Below, piece by piece: positions 1 to 6,658 of a stretch of DNA of 31,480 nucleotides. The notes under the pieces were generated by a model. That model saw only the letters and a list, made by a program, of their open reading frames with translations. It was not told the origin of the DNA and did not search any database. Made by a program: the position numbers and the translations under genes. The stretch spans positions 1 through 31,480 of the IMG/VR virus record IMGVR_UViG_3300046169_000053. One strand, 5' to 3'. Origin of the DNA: a virus. Within the stretch, counting starts at the first letter, position 1; each line of letters begins with the position of its first letter.

Positions 1-13
1 CTTATTGTAGCTT

Positions 14-53
14 AATGTTAACTTAATGTTAAGAAATACGCATCCAATGTTAA
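14..53 (-). promoter_or_regulatory. TTAACATT operator array at left end
   Basis: AATGTTAA (TTAACATT on the coding strand) begins at 14, 25 and 46, so the copies are 11 and 21 bases apart, one and two helical turns. Similar arrays lie at 1522-1551 and 30299-30328, directly against the -33 box of leftward promoters. Here no -7 box lies inside the window to the left. If position 1 follows 31480, the TATGTTTG box at 31467-31474 falls at the expected distance. It is probably the operator for the 31443 transcription unit. Confidence 0.6.
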
Positions 54-71
54 GAAATTGTAAACAGAAAA

Positions 72-112
72 GCCCTACACCAATGTAGGAAAAATCCTAC
101 GGGGTGTAAGGC
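72..112 (-). terminator. Long hairpin terminator of the left-end operon
   Basis: An outer stem (CCTACACC with GGTGTAAGG) encloses an inner stem (TGTAGGA with TCCTAC). On the minus strand the hairpin is followed by TTTTCTGTTT. It lies downstream of the last gene of the 1491-258 operon, as an intrinsic terminator should. Confidence 0.75.
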
Positions 113-120
113 AAAACCTA

Positions 121-212
121 CTGCGTTTAACGATAGACCTACTGCGTTTAACGATAGGGAAAACCCTACTGCGTTTAAGAACCTACTGCGTTTAAGAACC
201 TACTGCGTTTAA
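121..212 (+). repeat. Five tandem copies of CTGCGTTTAA
   Basis: Exact copies start at 121, 142, 169, 186 and 203, with spacings of 21, 27, 17 and 17. The longer unit is roughly CCTACTGCGTTTAAGA. All copies share one orientation. The array lies in the 3' untranslated part of the 1491-258 operon, between its last stop codon and the terminator hairpin. Spacers are absent or trivial, so this is not a CRISPR array. Confidence 0.9.
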
Positions 213-257
213 GAATTACATTTTTATTTTCTTAAGCACTCGAGCAAAAAAAATTTT

Positions 258-542
258 TCAAATATACATCGCATCGTAATCGTGAATCGATTCCCAATAT
301 TTTACTGCGTTCTTATAACTTCCTGTTGATCCTGCCCTGACTTCATCACGTGAAGGAATATAATTGCCATACGCATCCTTGTGGCTTTGCTTAGGCAGCA
401 TACAAGCTCCGGAGCTTAGTAACTCCATCGCTTGCCTTCCTACGGTACCTTCCAGGTGCCATACTGATCCATTGTCTATTAGGCGTTGCATCACATCAAC
501 GCCATTCTCCTTTTGCAGTTTTCTAATCTTCTGATAGTTCAT
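258..542 (-). CDS. Conserved phage hypothetical protein, 94 aa
   Basis: Last gene of the small-gene operon that starts at 1491. It is a soluble protein with no membrane segment. The central GRQAMELLSSGACMLP and the following HKDAYGNYIPSRDEV resemble a hypothetical family I associate with Bacteroidota phages, for which I know no function. Its start lies 20 bases inside the end of the 523-678 gene, suggesting translational coupling. The downstream gap holds the CTGCGTTTAA array and the terminator. Confidence 0.75.
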   Translation of the reverse strand: MNYQKIRKLQKENGVDVMQRLIDNGSVWHLEGTVGRQAMELLSSGACMLPKQSHKDAYGNYIPSRDEVRAGSTGSYKNAVKYWESIHDYDAMYI

Positions 543-678
543 TATCCATTAATTTATTCAGTTCGTGTATCTGTTTTTCTATTAGCTTCTTAAAGCTATA
601 TCTAGAGTCCGTGCAGGAATTTATACCTCTCAATAAATCCCTACAGTCCTCGACCAATTTAAGTGTCTCGTTATCCAT
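523..678 (-). CDS. Small hypothetical protein, 51 aa
   Basis: ATG at 678 opens MDNETLKLVEDCRDLLRGIN and the frame ends ...NKLMDNELSED. The sequence is mostly charged and helical, with no transmembrane segment. It overlaps the next gene (start 542) by 20 bases and begins 5 bases after the stop of the 684-788 gene, so it fits the tight operon packing. No function recognised. Confidence 0.55.
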   Translation of the reverse strand: MDNETLKLVEDCRDLLRGINSCTDSRYSFKKLIEKQIHELNKLMDNELSED

Positions 679-683
679 ATTGT

Positions 684-788
684 TTATTCTTCTATATAGT
701 CAAACTCAGCCCATTCAAGGCAATCTCCACATAACTCATCACTCATAAAACTCGGTGCTGCACCGCAGCAATTGCTTACTAATTCCAT
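684..788 (-). CDS. Mini zinc-ribbon-like protein, 34 aa
   Basis: Begins MELVSNCCGAAPSFMSDEL and continues CGDCLEWAEF. The paired cysteines (CC at 7-8, CxxC at about 20-23) match a very small zinc-ribbon pattern (SNCCGA...CxxC.E) common in phages of Bacteroidota. Probably binds zinc; partner unknown. It starts just after the stop of the 790-1062 gene. Confidence 0.65.
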   Translation of the reverse strand: MELVSNCCGAAPSFMSDELCGDCLEWAEFDYIEE

Positions 789-789
789 A

Positions 790-1062
790 TTATTCGCTTA
801 AAGATTTACGTCCACGCTTACCTTTATAATCGCTAGCAAGCTCCTTCTTGAAGTTTACGTACTTATTTAGTTCGTGAGCCTCTTCTTGTTCTATGGCCTG
901 CTTGGCCATTCTATATAGAGATGGAATATCTTCCAATAACGCTCTTGCGTCAAACTCTATATATGCAGAATCTTCAGGGTCAAACCCTATTGATTGTATA
1001 TGTACAACTCCTGGAGAGGTGTACAATTCTGTCGTCTTTAATATAAATAGTTCTTTACTCAT
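790..1062 (-). CDS. Hypothetical protein, 90 aa
   Basis: I place the start at the ATG at 1062 (MSKELFILKTTELY), just after the stop of the preceding gene at 1064; an upstream in-frame start at 1089 would overlap that gene. The N-terminal half looks like beta strands (GVVHIQSIGF, SAYIEFDARAL), the C-terminal half is helical, and the tail is basic (KGKRGRKSLSE), which may contact nucleic acid. No family recognised. Confidence 0.7.
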   Translation of the reverse strand: MSKELFILKTTELYTSPGVVHIQSIGFDPEDSAYIEFDARALLEDIPSLYRMAKQAIEQEEAHELNKYVNFKKELASDYKGKRGRKSLSE

Positions 1063-1063
1063 C

Positions 1064-1351
1064 TTATATAAATTTAATTGTTTTACCATTTACTTTTGCT
1101 TCTATGAGCGTGTTTAAATTAATCATCTTAAACGACTGCTGCTGCATATCGTATACGACCATCAATCCTTTTGATGCCGGATCAAAGGACATACCTTTGC
1201 CCGTCACACCTTTTTTAACGGCCCTGCGGCAGTTAATAGTTCTAATAGTGCCATCCTTCTTTTCGAATGTAGCACTGAAAATTTTACCACCTTTAGTGGC
1301 CTCCTTTAGTTTATCCACCTTTGTTTGTGGTGCTGTTAATATCCAAGTCAT
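1064..1351 (-). CDS. SH3-barrel (WYL_2/DUF2693-like) protein, 95 aa
   Basis: The core, FEKKDGTIRTINCRRAVKKG followed by VTGKGMSFDP and a YDM...FKMINLNTL strand, matches the pattern of small SH3-like beta-barrel phage proteins (WYL_2/DUF2693). The family is common in phages and its role is not established. Its ATG overlaps the TAA of the preceding gene (TAATG at 1351), so translation is probably coupled. Confidence 0.75.
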   Translation of the reverse strand: MTWILTAPQTKVDKLKEATKGGKIFSATFEKKDGTIRTINCRRAVKKGVTGKGMSFDPASKGLMVVYDMQQQSFKMINLNTLIEAKVNGKTIKFI

Positions 1352-1491
1352 TATATAGTGATTTTAAGTGTTATACCTTTATTATTTATTTTTACCTCTT
1401 TCGCTTCCTTAGCGAGATTAGCTACTGTCTTAGCGTCTTGCGGATTAAAGCCCTGGGCTTTCAATACGCTTTGTAGTGTTGGTTTCTTCAT
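1351..1491 (-). CDS. Small hypothetical protein, first gene of left operon, 46 aa
   Basis: Starts ATG at 1491 with MKKPTLQSVLKAQGFNPQDA and ends ...GITLKITI, overlapping the next gene at TAATG. The N-terminal 30 residues are probably helical. The start codon lies only 4 bases after the -7 box of the promoter at 1496-1523, so the mRNA may be leaderless or nearly so. No function recognised. Confidence 0.65.
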   Translation of the reverse strand: MKKPTLQSVLKAQGFNPQDAKTVANLAKEAKEVKINNKGITLKITI

Positions 1492-1495
1492 AGGG

Positions 1496-1523
1496 CAAAT
1501 ATATAAAGCCCTAGGTAATCCAA
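1496..1523 (-). promoter_or_regulatory. Bacteroidota-type promoter for the 1491-258 operon
   Basis: On the minus strand a TTG at 1523-1521 is separated by 17 bases from TATATTTG at 1503-1496, followed by C. This fits the Bacteroidota -33/-7 consensus (TTTG...TAnnTTTG). Only 4 bases separate the -7 box from the ATG at 1491. Confidence 0.7.
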
Positions 1524-1551
1524 TGTTACGTTAACGTTAAGAAATTGTTAA
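1522..1551 (-). promoter_or_regulatory. Three operator half-sites with 11-bp period
   Basis: Octamers AATGTTAC, AACGTTAA and ATTGTTAA start at 1522, 1533 and 1544, an exact 11-bp period. The first overlaps the -33 box. The layout repeats at 30299-30328, so these are probably sites for one shared regulator. Confidence 0.6.
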
Positions 1552-1552
1552 G

Positions 1553-1584
1553 TGTCGTTTCTGTCGGATGTGTCGGATGTGTCG
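1553..1584. repeat. Four TGTCG repeats with 9-bp period
   Basis: TGTCG occurs at 1553, 1562, 1571 and 1580, exactly 9 bases apart; the two middle units are identical TGTCGGATG. They sit between the operator array and the CTGCGTTTAA pair, as iteron-like binding sites would. Confidence 0.7.
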
Positions 1585-1593
1585 TTTACCCTA

Positions 1594-1624
1594 CTGCGTT
1601 TAAGAGTAACCCTACTGCGTTTAA
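1594..1624 (+). repeat. Two CTGCGTTTAA copies, 21 bases apart
   Basis: Exact copies at 1594-1603 and 1615-1624, each inside CCCTACTGCGTTTAA. They lie downstream of the terminase stop and upstream of the 1491 operon promoter. The 21-base spacing matches the pairs at 121/142 and 11647/11668. Confidence 0.9.
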
Positions 1625-1646
1625 TGATAAATCCCCGACTCTGAGA

Positions 1647-1669
1647 GGTCTTAAGTAAGCTGAAAGACC
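1647..1669. repeat. Inverted repeat after terminase gene
   Basis: GGTCTT (1647-1652) and AAGACC (1664-1669) form a 6-bp stem with an 11-base loop in the gap after the terminase gene. No T-tract follows on the minus strand, so a terminator role is doubtful. I see no gene between 1625 and 1751. Confidence 0.4.
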
Positions 1670-1751
1670 AAACAAAACCGAGGATGTTACCTTATGAATA
1701 AATATGTAACCCACATATCTTGACACAACAAATATACAAAAATATTTTAAA

Positions 1752-2964
1752 CTACCTAATAGTATAAGAACCTTTTGTGCGATTTACTAAAACATATTGA
1801 GCTGCATACCTGATAGCATCAATACAGTGATTCCATTTATCTACAGGCTTTGTCTGTCCTTTAGTAGCCCATACATAGTTATTAAGCTCTTTAATCAACT
1901 CTGTGGAGTCTGGGTCAATAATCAGGTCATAGTCTTGTAAGAGTGCGATACCGGACAAGATAGACCCACTGCGTTTAACGGTCGGTCTAATGTTACATCC
2001 CTTCAGCTTAATCTCCTTAATCAATCGTGGCTCTGCAGAGTCCGACACTATGAGGTGCGGACCTGCATAACGAATATTAAAGTCTGCTATTTGTGTAGTA
2101 GACATTCCTGTCCTGGCATACATTACCTTCAGGAATATCCGCTTATTGCCTTTATCGATGGCCAGCTTCACAAGTGTGGTGGGGTCAACAGAGAAACCGA
2201 AATCCTGTCCGAAGATGGTCTCATAGTTATCGTTAAACTCTCCTACTCTCCAGTTGGTAAATATAACCCCTTCTTGCTTTTCCATCCACCCACCAAGTAT
2301 TTGGTGTGTGTACTTCTCAGGTCTACGTCTACGTATCTCTGCTATCTGATTCAGGAACGACTGCGACAGGTTATCAGTGTTATCTAAGTATGTGGTATGT
2401 ATATATGTAATGCCTGACTTAATACCGTTGAATCCTTCAGGGATATCTCTGTTGGCGTAGAAGCGTCCCCAAATCCAGTGTTCTTTAGTGGTTGGGTTAA
2501 GTATCAGGATAACCCTATTAGGTTTAGTCTTCACCCTAACAGACTGGTCAATCTTATCGAATGTGTCCTCGTCTATCAGCTCCTCAGCTTCATCCAGGAC
2601 AAAGGTGGTTATTGCGTTTAACGACTTTGAGTGATGCTGTCTGATTCCCTGAGGCGGTGCGTATCCCCTTAAACATAATCGATGAGCCTGTCTTGATATT
2701 TGTTATCTCGTCCTTCGTTATGCGAAAGTCCTCGACAACTCCCATAAGCTCTAGCTTCTCAATGAACTCAGGTATAATCGATGAAGATGCAGATACCATC
2801 GTGTACCGTGTAAATAGTACCTTGTGTCCTTTCTCGTATGTTAGGAGCAACAGGAACACGTTAACAGCAAAAGACTTACCAGACCCTCGACCACCTGTGG
2901 TGATAAAGTATCTGGAGTCATTACCAAATGATTTATACTTCGGGTTCAGATTTGGTACCTTCAT
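1752..2964 (-). CDS. terL: Terminase large subunit, one frameshift
   Basis: DNA-packaging motor ATPase and nuclease, about 403 aa when repaired. N-terminal ATPase: Walker A TGGRGSGKSFAVN near residue 23 and Walker B FVLDEAEEL near residue 130. C-terminal RNase H-like nuclease: acidic residues in GQDFGFSVDP, IVSDSAEPRLIKEI and NHCIDAIRYAAQY. The frame breaks at an AAA run (2626-2628): before it reads ...NQTASLK, and after dropping one base it continues SLNAITTFVLDEAEEL. Without repair the protein stops after 124 aa and loses Walker B and the nuclease. It overlaps the small-subunit candidate by 32 bases. The 10-mer CTGCGTTTAA occurs inside it at 1969. Confidence 0.93.
1969..1978 (+). repeat. 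CTGCGTTTAA inside terminase gene
   Basis: Exact copy of the dispersed 10-mer, read on the coding strand as part of codons for VKRS in the nuclease domain. Confidence 0.85.
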
Positions 2965-3355
2965 CTTCGGGTGTAATGTCGATTATGTCTTCTATTTCTT
3001 TTGGCTTCTCTGAGCCTGTAAAGATGTTTACGATGGAGAAGTCTATATCCTTTGCTTGGGACAGGGCATCAGGATTATCCATTGCTTTACCGTATACGTA
3101 CTCAATAACCATCTTACGGTCGTACTGCGAGTCTTGTGCCTTTTCCGCAACCATCTTCCAGAAGTTAGCCTCAGACCCATAAACCTCTTCTATCGCATTG
3201 GTAGCAAGTATCTTTGACCTGTTCTTCTTAGCCTTGTTTATATTGGCAGGAGTAGCCATAGTCTTCCGAACAAGTGCATCGCCACGCTTTGCACCGTTGC
3301 CCTTCCGACCATCGGTCTTCTTCATATACTTACGCTCTGGCTTTCGTCTAGGCAT
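2933..3355 (-). CDS. terS: Probable terminase small subunit, 140 aa
   Basis: The protein precedes and overlaps the large terminase gene (start 2964). It has a very basic N-terminus (MPRRKPERKYMKKTDGRKG), a helical middle (KILATNAIEEVYGSEANFWK) and an acidic tail (EDIIDITPEDEGTKSEPEV). Basic DNA-binding and acidic ATPase-contacting ends suit a small terminase, but I recognise no diagnostic HTH motif, so the call rests mainly on position. The ATG overlaps the stop codon of the methyltransferase gene. Confidence 0.6.
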   Translation of the reverse strand: MPRRKPERKYMKKTDGRKGNGAKRGDALVRKTMATPANINKAKKNRSKILATNAIEEVYGSEANFWKMVAEKAQDSQYDRKMVIEYVYGKAMDNPDALSQAKDIDFSIVNIFTGSEKPKEIEDIIDITPEDEGTKSEPEV

Positions 3356-4355
3356 ACACTACTCTTTTTATTCTTTCAGCTACAGATGCAACAACATCTA
3401 CTGTTACTGCGTTTCCACACATCTTGTAACGCTGTGTGTCACTTATCATTCCTTCAGTACCTTGCTTAGTCCAATCATCTGGAAAGCCTTGTAGCCTTTC
3501 ACATTCGATTGGTGTTAGTCTTCTAATTTTAGTTGACTCTATAACCGCTTGATTACAAGCTGTATCTAAAGTCTGGGCTACACCCTTACCAACTCTTCCC
3601 CTTCTAGTTTTTGAATTAGGCACAGAATAATTTATACTATCACCTTCTTCAGCTACTTCATATCCTTTTGAGGTTGCTGAGTTTACTCTTATTTCTTGTG
3701 CATCGAGTTGACGTTCAATAATGTAACTTCCGTTTCCGTCTGCTCCGTATCTTGTTGTGAGCGTACAGGTGTTTCCTTGTTGTCCCTGTAGTTCATCAGT
3801 CTGTTTACTACTTTCTCTGATAGGAAATATTTGTCCTCTACTTCCGTCTCCAAGATATCCGACAAGGTAGATTCTCTCTCTGTTTTGGGGTAGAAACCAC
3901 TTTGTATTAAGCAATTGCCATTCGAGTCTATAACCCCCAATGTTGGCAAACGCTTGCAGGATTGCCGCAAAGTCTTGGCGATTGTTTGAGGAGAATGTTC
4001 CTTTAACATTTTCCCAGACAAAAACACGAGGTCTCTTTTCTCTGATGAGTCTAATTGCTTCACTGATAAGGCTACTTCGCTCGCCCCCAAGCCCTTTACG
4101 TTTTCCAGCAAGGCTGAAGTCTTGACAAGGGCTTCCGAAAGTGATAAGGTCGATGTCGGGGAGGTCTCCTCCACGAACATCCGTAACTGATCCGACATAA
4201 TTACTATCTTTAAATTTATCTTTATATACTTGTATTGCGTACTTATCTATCTCACTAAAGTAAGAGTTAATCTTGAATCCTGCACGCTCGAATCCTAAAT
4301 GGAATCCACCTATTCCTGAGAACAAGTCTAAGTGATTAATTTCTACTTCCTTCAT
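3348..4355 (-). CDS. C5-cytosine DNA methyltransferase (Dcm-like), 335 aa
   Basis: Transfers a methyl group from S-adenosylmethionine to cytosine C5. All main motifs are in order: I (HLDLFSGIGGFHLGFERAGF), IV with the catalytic Cys (FGSPCQDFSLAGKRKGLGG), VI (WENVKG), VIII (QNRERIYLVGYLG), the short target-recognition region, IX (LTPIECERLQGFPDDW) and X (KMCGNAVTV). I chose MKEVEINHLDL at 4355, which overlaps the preceding gene by 20 bases; a longer start at 4388 adds residues foreign to the family. No cognate endonuclease is adjacent, so it is probably an orphan enzyme protecting phage DNA. The recognition site cannot be read from sequence. Confidence 0.95.
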   Translation of the reverse strand: MKEVEINHLDLFSGIGGFHLGFERAGFKINSYFSEIDKYAIQVYKDKFKDSNYVGSVTDVRGGDLPDIDLITFGSPCQDFSLAGKRKGLGGERSSLISEAIRLIREKRPRVFVWENVKGTFSSNNRQDFAAILQAFANIGGYRLEWQLLNTKWFLPQNRERIYLVGYLGDGSRGQIFPIRESSKQTDELQGQQGNTCTLTTRYGADGNGSYIIERQLDAQEIRVNSATSKGYEVAEEGDSINYSVPNSKTRRGRVGKGVAQTLDTACNQAVIESTKIRRLTPIECERLQGFPDDWTKQGTEGMISDTQRYKMCGNAVTVDVVASVAERIKRVVYA

Positions 4356-4524
4356 ATATCCTATCGTATAATTCCCATATAGCATCATACCATTCGGTTT
4401 TGCTATATATCTTTTCTCCTAATTTAGTCTGACCCTTATACTCTATTTGTATACGGTAATCCAATCCTTCAGGGATTGGGTATATCTTATATCCTTTATT
4501 GAAACAATAACTTTGAGCTTCCAT
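4336..4524 (-). CDS. Small hypothetical protein, 62 aa
   Basis: I place the start at MEAQSYCFNKGYKIYPIPEG (4524), 4 bases after the stop of the DnaA-like gene; an upstream in-frame start at 4590 would give 84 aa and a 62-base overlap. The sequence looks like a small beta-rich domain (YRIQIEYKGQTKLGE) ending in a helix (WYDAIWELYDRIYEGS). It overlaps the methyltransferase start. No function recognised. Confidence 0.65.
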   Translation of the reverse strand: MEAQSYCFNKGYKIYPIPEGLDYRIQIEYKGQTKLGEKIYSKTEWYDAIWELYDRIYEGSRN

Positions 4525-4528
4525 ACTC

Positions 4529-5104
4529 CTAGAAGCCTGTAACCGTTTCGTAAGAGCCGATAACTTTGGTTTCTTGGTTCTTCGGTGCAATTTTAAATAC
4601 TTTTAACATTGTTAATATTCTGAACTCAGCAGTCTCTATGTGTTGGCTAGGAATTTGATTCACAAGGTCCACAAGTACCTCAACCTCTTCACGATAAGGT
4701 TTAGCATCCTTTAATCTTAACTGAAGGTCGGTTATTTTGTTTTTCAGTTCATCTATCATTAGGTCTCTTTCATCTACACTTGAATAGACATCTCCAACGC
4801 TTTCAAATACCTCAACGCACTTAGTGTACATCTTTTTGTTTAGTGGGGAACCAAGTATGTCATACTCGAATTTACTTAAAGAATACAGTGCCGTAGCGTG
4901 ATCCTTACCCATAAACTTAGCTACATAGGACTTAGCACCCTTCTCCATACCTATCTTACAAAGGTAGTTGTATGCCACCTTATAAAATATGGAACGGGCC
5001 ATAACATTCTTATGGTCTCTTACATCACTCTTTAAGTCTCTACCGGTTACAGTTGATACTATCTTTTCTATTCTACTTACCTCTTGGGCTATCTCATTAT
5101 TCAT
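4529..5104 (-). CDS. DnaA domain IV-like DNA-binding protein, 191 aa
   Basis: Residues about 9-80 resemble the C-terminal DNA-binding domain of DnaA: RIEKIVSTVTGRDL, then VMARSIFYKVAYNYL, then the signature-like GKDHATALYSLSKFE (DnaA has GRDHSTV...). There is no AAA+ ATPase domain. Residues 110-140 look coiled-coil (DLMIDELKNKITDLQLRLK). It may bind DnaA boxes and aid or redirect replication initiation. The gene overlaps its upstream neighbour by 8 bases. Confidence 0.75.
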   Translation of the reverse strand: MNNEIAQEVSRIEKIVSTVTGRDLKSDVRDHKNVMARSIFYKVAYNYLCKIGMEKGAKSYVAKFMGKDHATALYSLSKFEYDILGSPLNKKMYTKCVEVFESVGDVYSSVDERDLMIDELKNKITDLQLRLKDAKPYREEVEVLVDLVNQIPSQHIETAEFRILTMLKVFKIAPKNQETKVIGSYETVTGF

Positions 5105-5381
5105 CGTTGTCTTTGTTTAAATATATTTGAATTGTTAGTGTAGTACATAACTGACAGGCCAACAGTATTCCCTTACACTCCTCGTAAGCTTCCAGCTCCT
5201 CAAACAAGTTTATACTGACGTACAGCTCTTTTAATGGAACTCCGGCTATTATATCTTGGCAAGTAAGTATGAAGTAATCTCTTTCTATAGAAGTGTCAAA
5301 ATCCCACTCCGTCAATATAGTTTCCAATTGCCTCGCTAACTTTCTCGTAACCTCGTTGTATGTCATCGGGTGTTGCGTCAT
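5097..5381 (-). CDS. Hypothetical protein, 94 aa
   Basis: The frame overlaps the end of the nuclease gene by 86 bases, so the true start may be internal; in-frame TTG codons (for example at LETILTEWDF) lie nearer the nuclease stop. The body is helical and acidic, with three cysteines (EECKGILLACQLCTTLTI). The end overlaps the start of the DnaA-like gene. No family recognised. Confidence 0.55.
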   Translation of the reverse strand: MTQHPMTYNEVTRKLARQLETILTEWDFDTSIERDYFILTCQDIIAGVPLKELYVSINLFEELEAYEECKGILLACQLCTTLTIQIYLNKDNDE

Positions 5382-6075
5382 ATGTTTTTACTTTCAGTGT
5401 CTTTTTGTCTACAATAACAAAGGTAAACATTTTTTTCTTAAATATGGTCATATAAATGTATGCTTGTGCATCATATCCGTAAAATTCCATATTATAGTGC
5501 CAAGAATCTATATCGGATGTCGTCTTAAGGTCGACAATACGATCACCATTCAGGCAGTCTGCTTTGGCTCTGAAGGGGAGTCCATCAACGTATCCGATTC
5601 CTGGTAGCTCGTATTCACCTCCTGTAAATAATTCATTTGCTGTTGGGTTGTCCAAAACAGCATCAACAATGCTTTGCGCCCATACTTTCTCCTTAGATAG
5701 CATAATCTCTTTACCTTCCAAAGAAGGGTCTTTAACAGCTTCCTTATAGCCTTTGTTACGCCTAGTAGCCACATCAACAAAATGGTAATAGTCATCTAAT
5801 TTATCTTTTTCTAATAGTGAAACGTGAATAAGCCTACCATCTCTGAGCGGCTTCATATTACTATCTAAAGGTTCTCGGTTGCCTAAGTAGCTGTCGATAC
5901 CCTCTAGTAATTTCTTGCAGGACGATGAGGACAGGGATGCCTTGTTTAGGTATCCGTAGTAGAACTCATTATCGTGCATCTTTTCGACTATATCATCTAT
6001 AGCCCAGTCGGTACCATCAAGCAGCTTTATATTATCCACGATTGAGTAGTGTTTCCTATTGTTACATCTATCCAC
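5296..6075 (-). CDS. PD-(D/E)XK exonuclease (DUF3799/ExoVIII-like), about 259 aa
   Basis: Probably a DNA end-resecting exonuclease that pairs with the ERF annealing protein. Core motif: GLPFRAKADCLNGDRIVDLK (D in KADCL, then D-L-K) and the following YGYDAQAYIY, as in Cas4/RecB-type PD-(D/E)XK nucleases of the DUF3799 group. The N-terminal NKASLSSSSCKKLLEG is also typical. The frame opens with GTG at 6075 inside a 36-bp tandem duplication; ATG at 5979 (MHDNEFYYGY) is the alternative. I cannot decide the start from sequence. Confidence 0.85.
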   Translation of the reverse strand: MDRCNNRKHYSIVDNIKLLDGTDWAIDDIVEKMHDNEFYYGYLNKASLSSSSCKKLLEGIDSYLGNREPLDSNMKPLRDGRLIHVSLLEKDKLDDYYHFVDVATRRNKGYKEAVKDPSLEGKEIMLSKEKVWAQSIVDAVLDNPTANELFTGGEYELPGIGYVDGLPFRAKADCLNGDRIVDLKTTSDIDSWHYNMEFYGYDAQAYIYMTIFKKKMFTFVIVDKKTLKVKTYDATPDDIQRGYEKVSEAIGNYIDGVGF

Positions 6076-6320
6076 GATTGAGTAATGTTTCTTGTTGTTA
6101 CATCTATAATTCTTTTAAGGTCAGATTTAGAATCAATACTCACATCTAATCTACCTATAGAAAACGAAACAAAAAATGTATCCACAATAACATCGTGTAT
6201 ATAAGCATATAGAAGCGTGTTGTTTTTGTATATATATTCGTATTCTATACCGTCTTCATCTATTCTCTTAAATCCTAATTCAATTAAATCTTCTTTTTTT
6301 ATATCTCTAACTTTTTCCAT
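6027..6320 (-). CDS. Hypothetical protein with duplicated 12-aa tail, 97 aa
   Basis: Starts MEKVRDIKKEDLIELGFKRI and contains beta-like strands (EYEYIYKNNTLLYAYIH). The C-terminus repeats a 12-residue unit, DVTTRNITQSWI then DVTIGNTTQSWI, encoded by the tandem 36-bp repeat at 6033-6104. The duplication overlaps the start of the exonuclease gene, so it may have remodelled both ends. No function recognised. Confidence 0.7.
   Translation of the reverse strand: MEKVRDIKKEDLIELGFKRIDEDGIEYEYIYKNNTLLYAYIHDVIVDTFFVSFSIGRLDVSIDSKSDLKRIIDVTTRNITQSWIDVTIGNTTQSWII
6033..6104. repeat. 36-bp tandem duplication, two copies
   Basis: Copies at 6033-6068 and 6069-6104 differ at 3 of 36 positions. The length is a multiple of three, so the frame of the 6027-6320 gene is kept. 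It overlaps the exonuclease 5' end. Confidence 0.9.
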
Positions 6321-6444
6321 CTGTTCTGGCTTTAGTGTTTTCCTGCACCATTCTATATATATCTACAACCATTGACTGCAACTGTGCAACATTGCCTTCT
6401 AGTTGTTTAAGCTTCTGTGCTTGGGTAATTCGTTTAGCTTTCAT
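6307..6444 (-). CDS. Small coiled-coil-like protein, 45 aa
   Basis: ATG at 6444 opens MKAKRITQAQKLKQLEGNVA, followed by QLQSMVVDIYRMVQENTKA. The spacing of L, V and M residues suggests one amphipathic helix or coiled coil. It overlaps the stop of the 6434-6658 gene and the start of the 6027-6320 gene, the coupling seen throughout this operon. No function recognised. Confidence 0.6.
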   Translation of the reverse strand: MKAKRITQAQKLKQLEGNVAQLQSMVVDIYRMVQENTKARTDGKS

Positions 6445-6658
6445 TCTCTATTTCCTTTTGCAGATTAGCTAATGCTCTCCAGGCTACTTTAGCTGAGTGC
6501 CTTACGCCATCTGTATCTATTGTCCCTGCATCGATGAGGTGACGCATTAAAGCGTCTAACTCATCTCCAGACTTACTTCTGTCCCAAGCTAATGGCTTAT
6601 CAGGATTGTGCTGTTGCATGTCCTGCATAGCTGCACTTAGCAACTTCTTTAATTGCAT
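6434..6658 (-). CDS. dATP/dGTP diphosphohydrolase N-domain-like (DUF5664), 74 aa
   Basis: The pattern LDALMRHLIDAGTIDTDGVRH followed by KVAWRALANLQKEIE resembles the DUF5664 domain (helix, short loop with D-G-V-H, helix with AAW.AL..LE), found in phage dATP/dGTP diphosphohydrolases and as stand-alone proteins. Here it stands alone. The frame overlaps the preceding gene by 59 bases; later in-frame ATGs at 6628 and 6619 are alternative starts. The assignment is tentative. Confidence 0.55.
   Translation of the reverse strand: MQLKKLLSAAMQDMQQHNPDKPLAWDRSKSGDELDALMRHLIDAGTIDTDGVRHSAKVAWRALANLQKEIENES

Noticed and set aside
121-212. Tandem repeats resembling a CRISPR array
   Set aside because: Units are 10-17 bases with almost no spacers, and single copies occur inside genes; no cas genes are present.
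3689-4198. 169-codon minus-strand frame inside the methyltransferase gene
   Set aside because: The other frame carries all ten C5-methyltransferase motifs; this one is a shadow.
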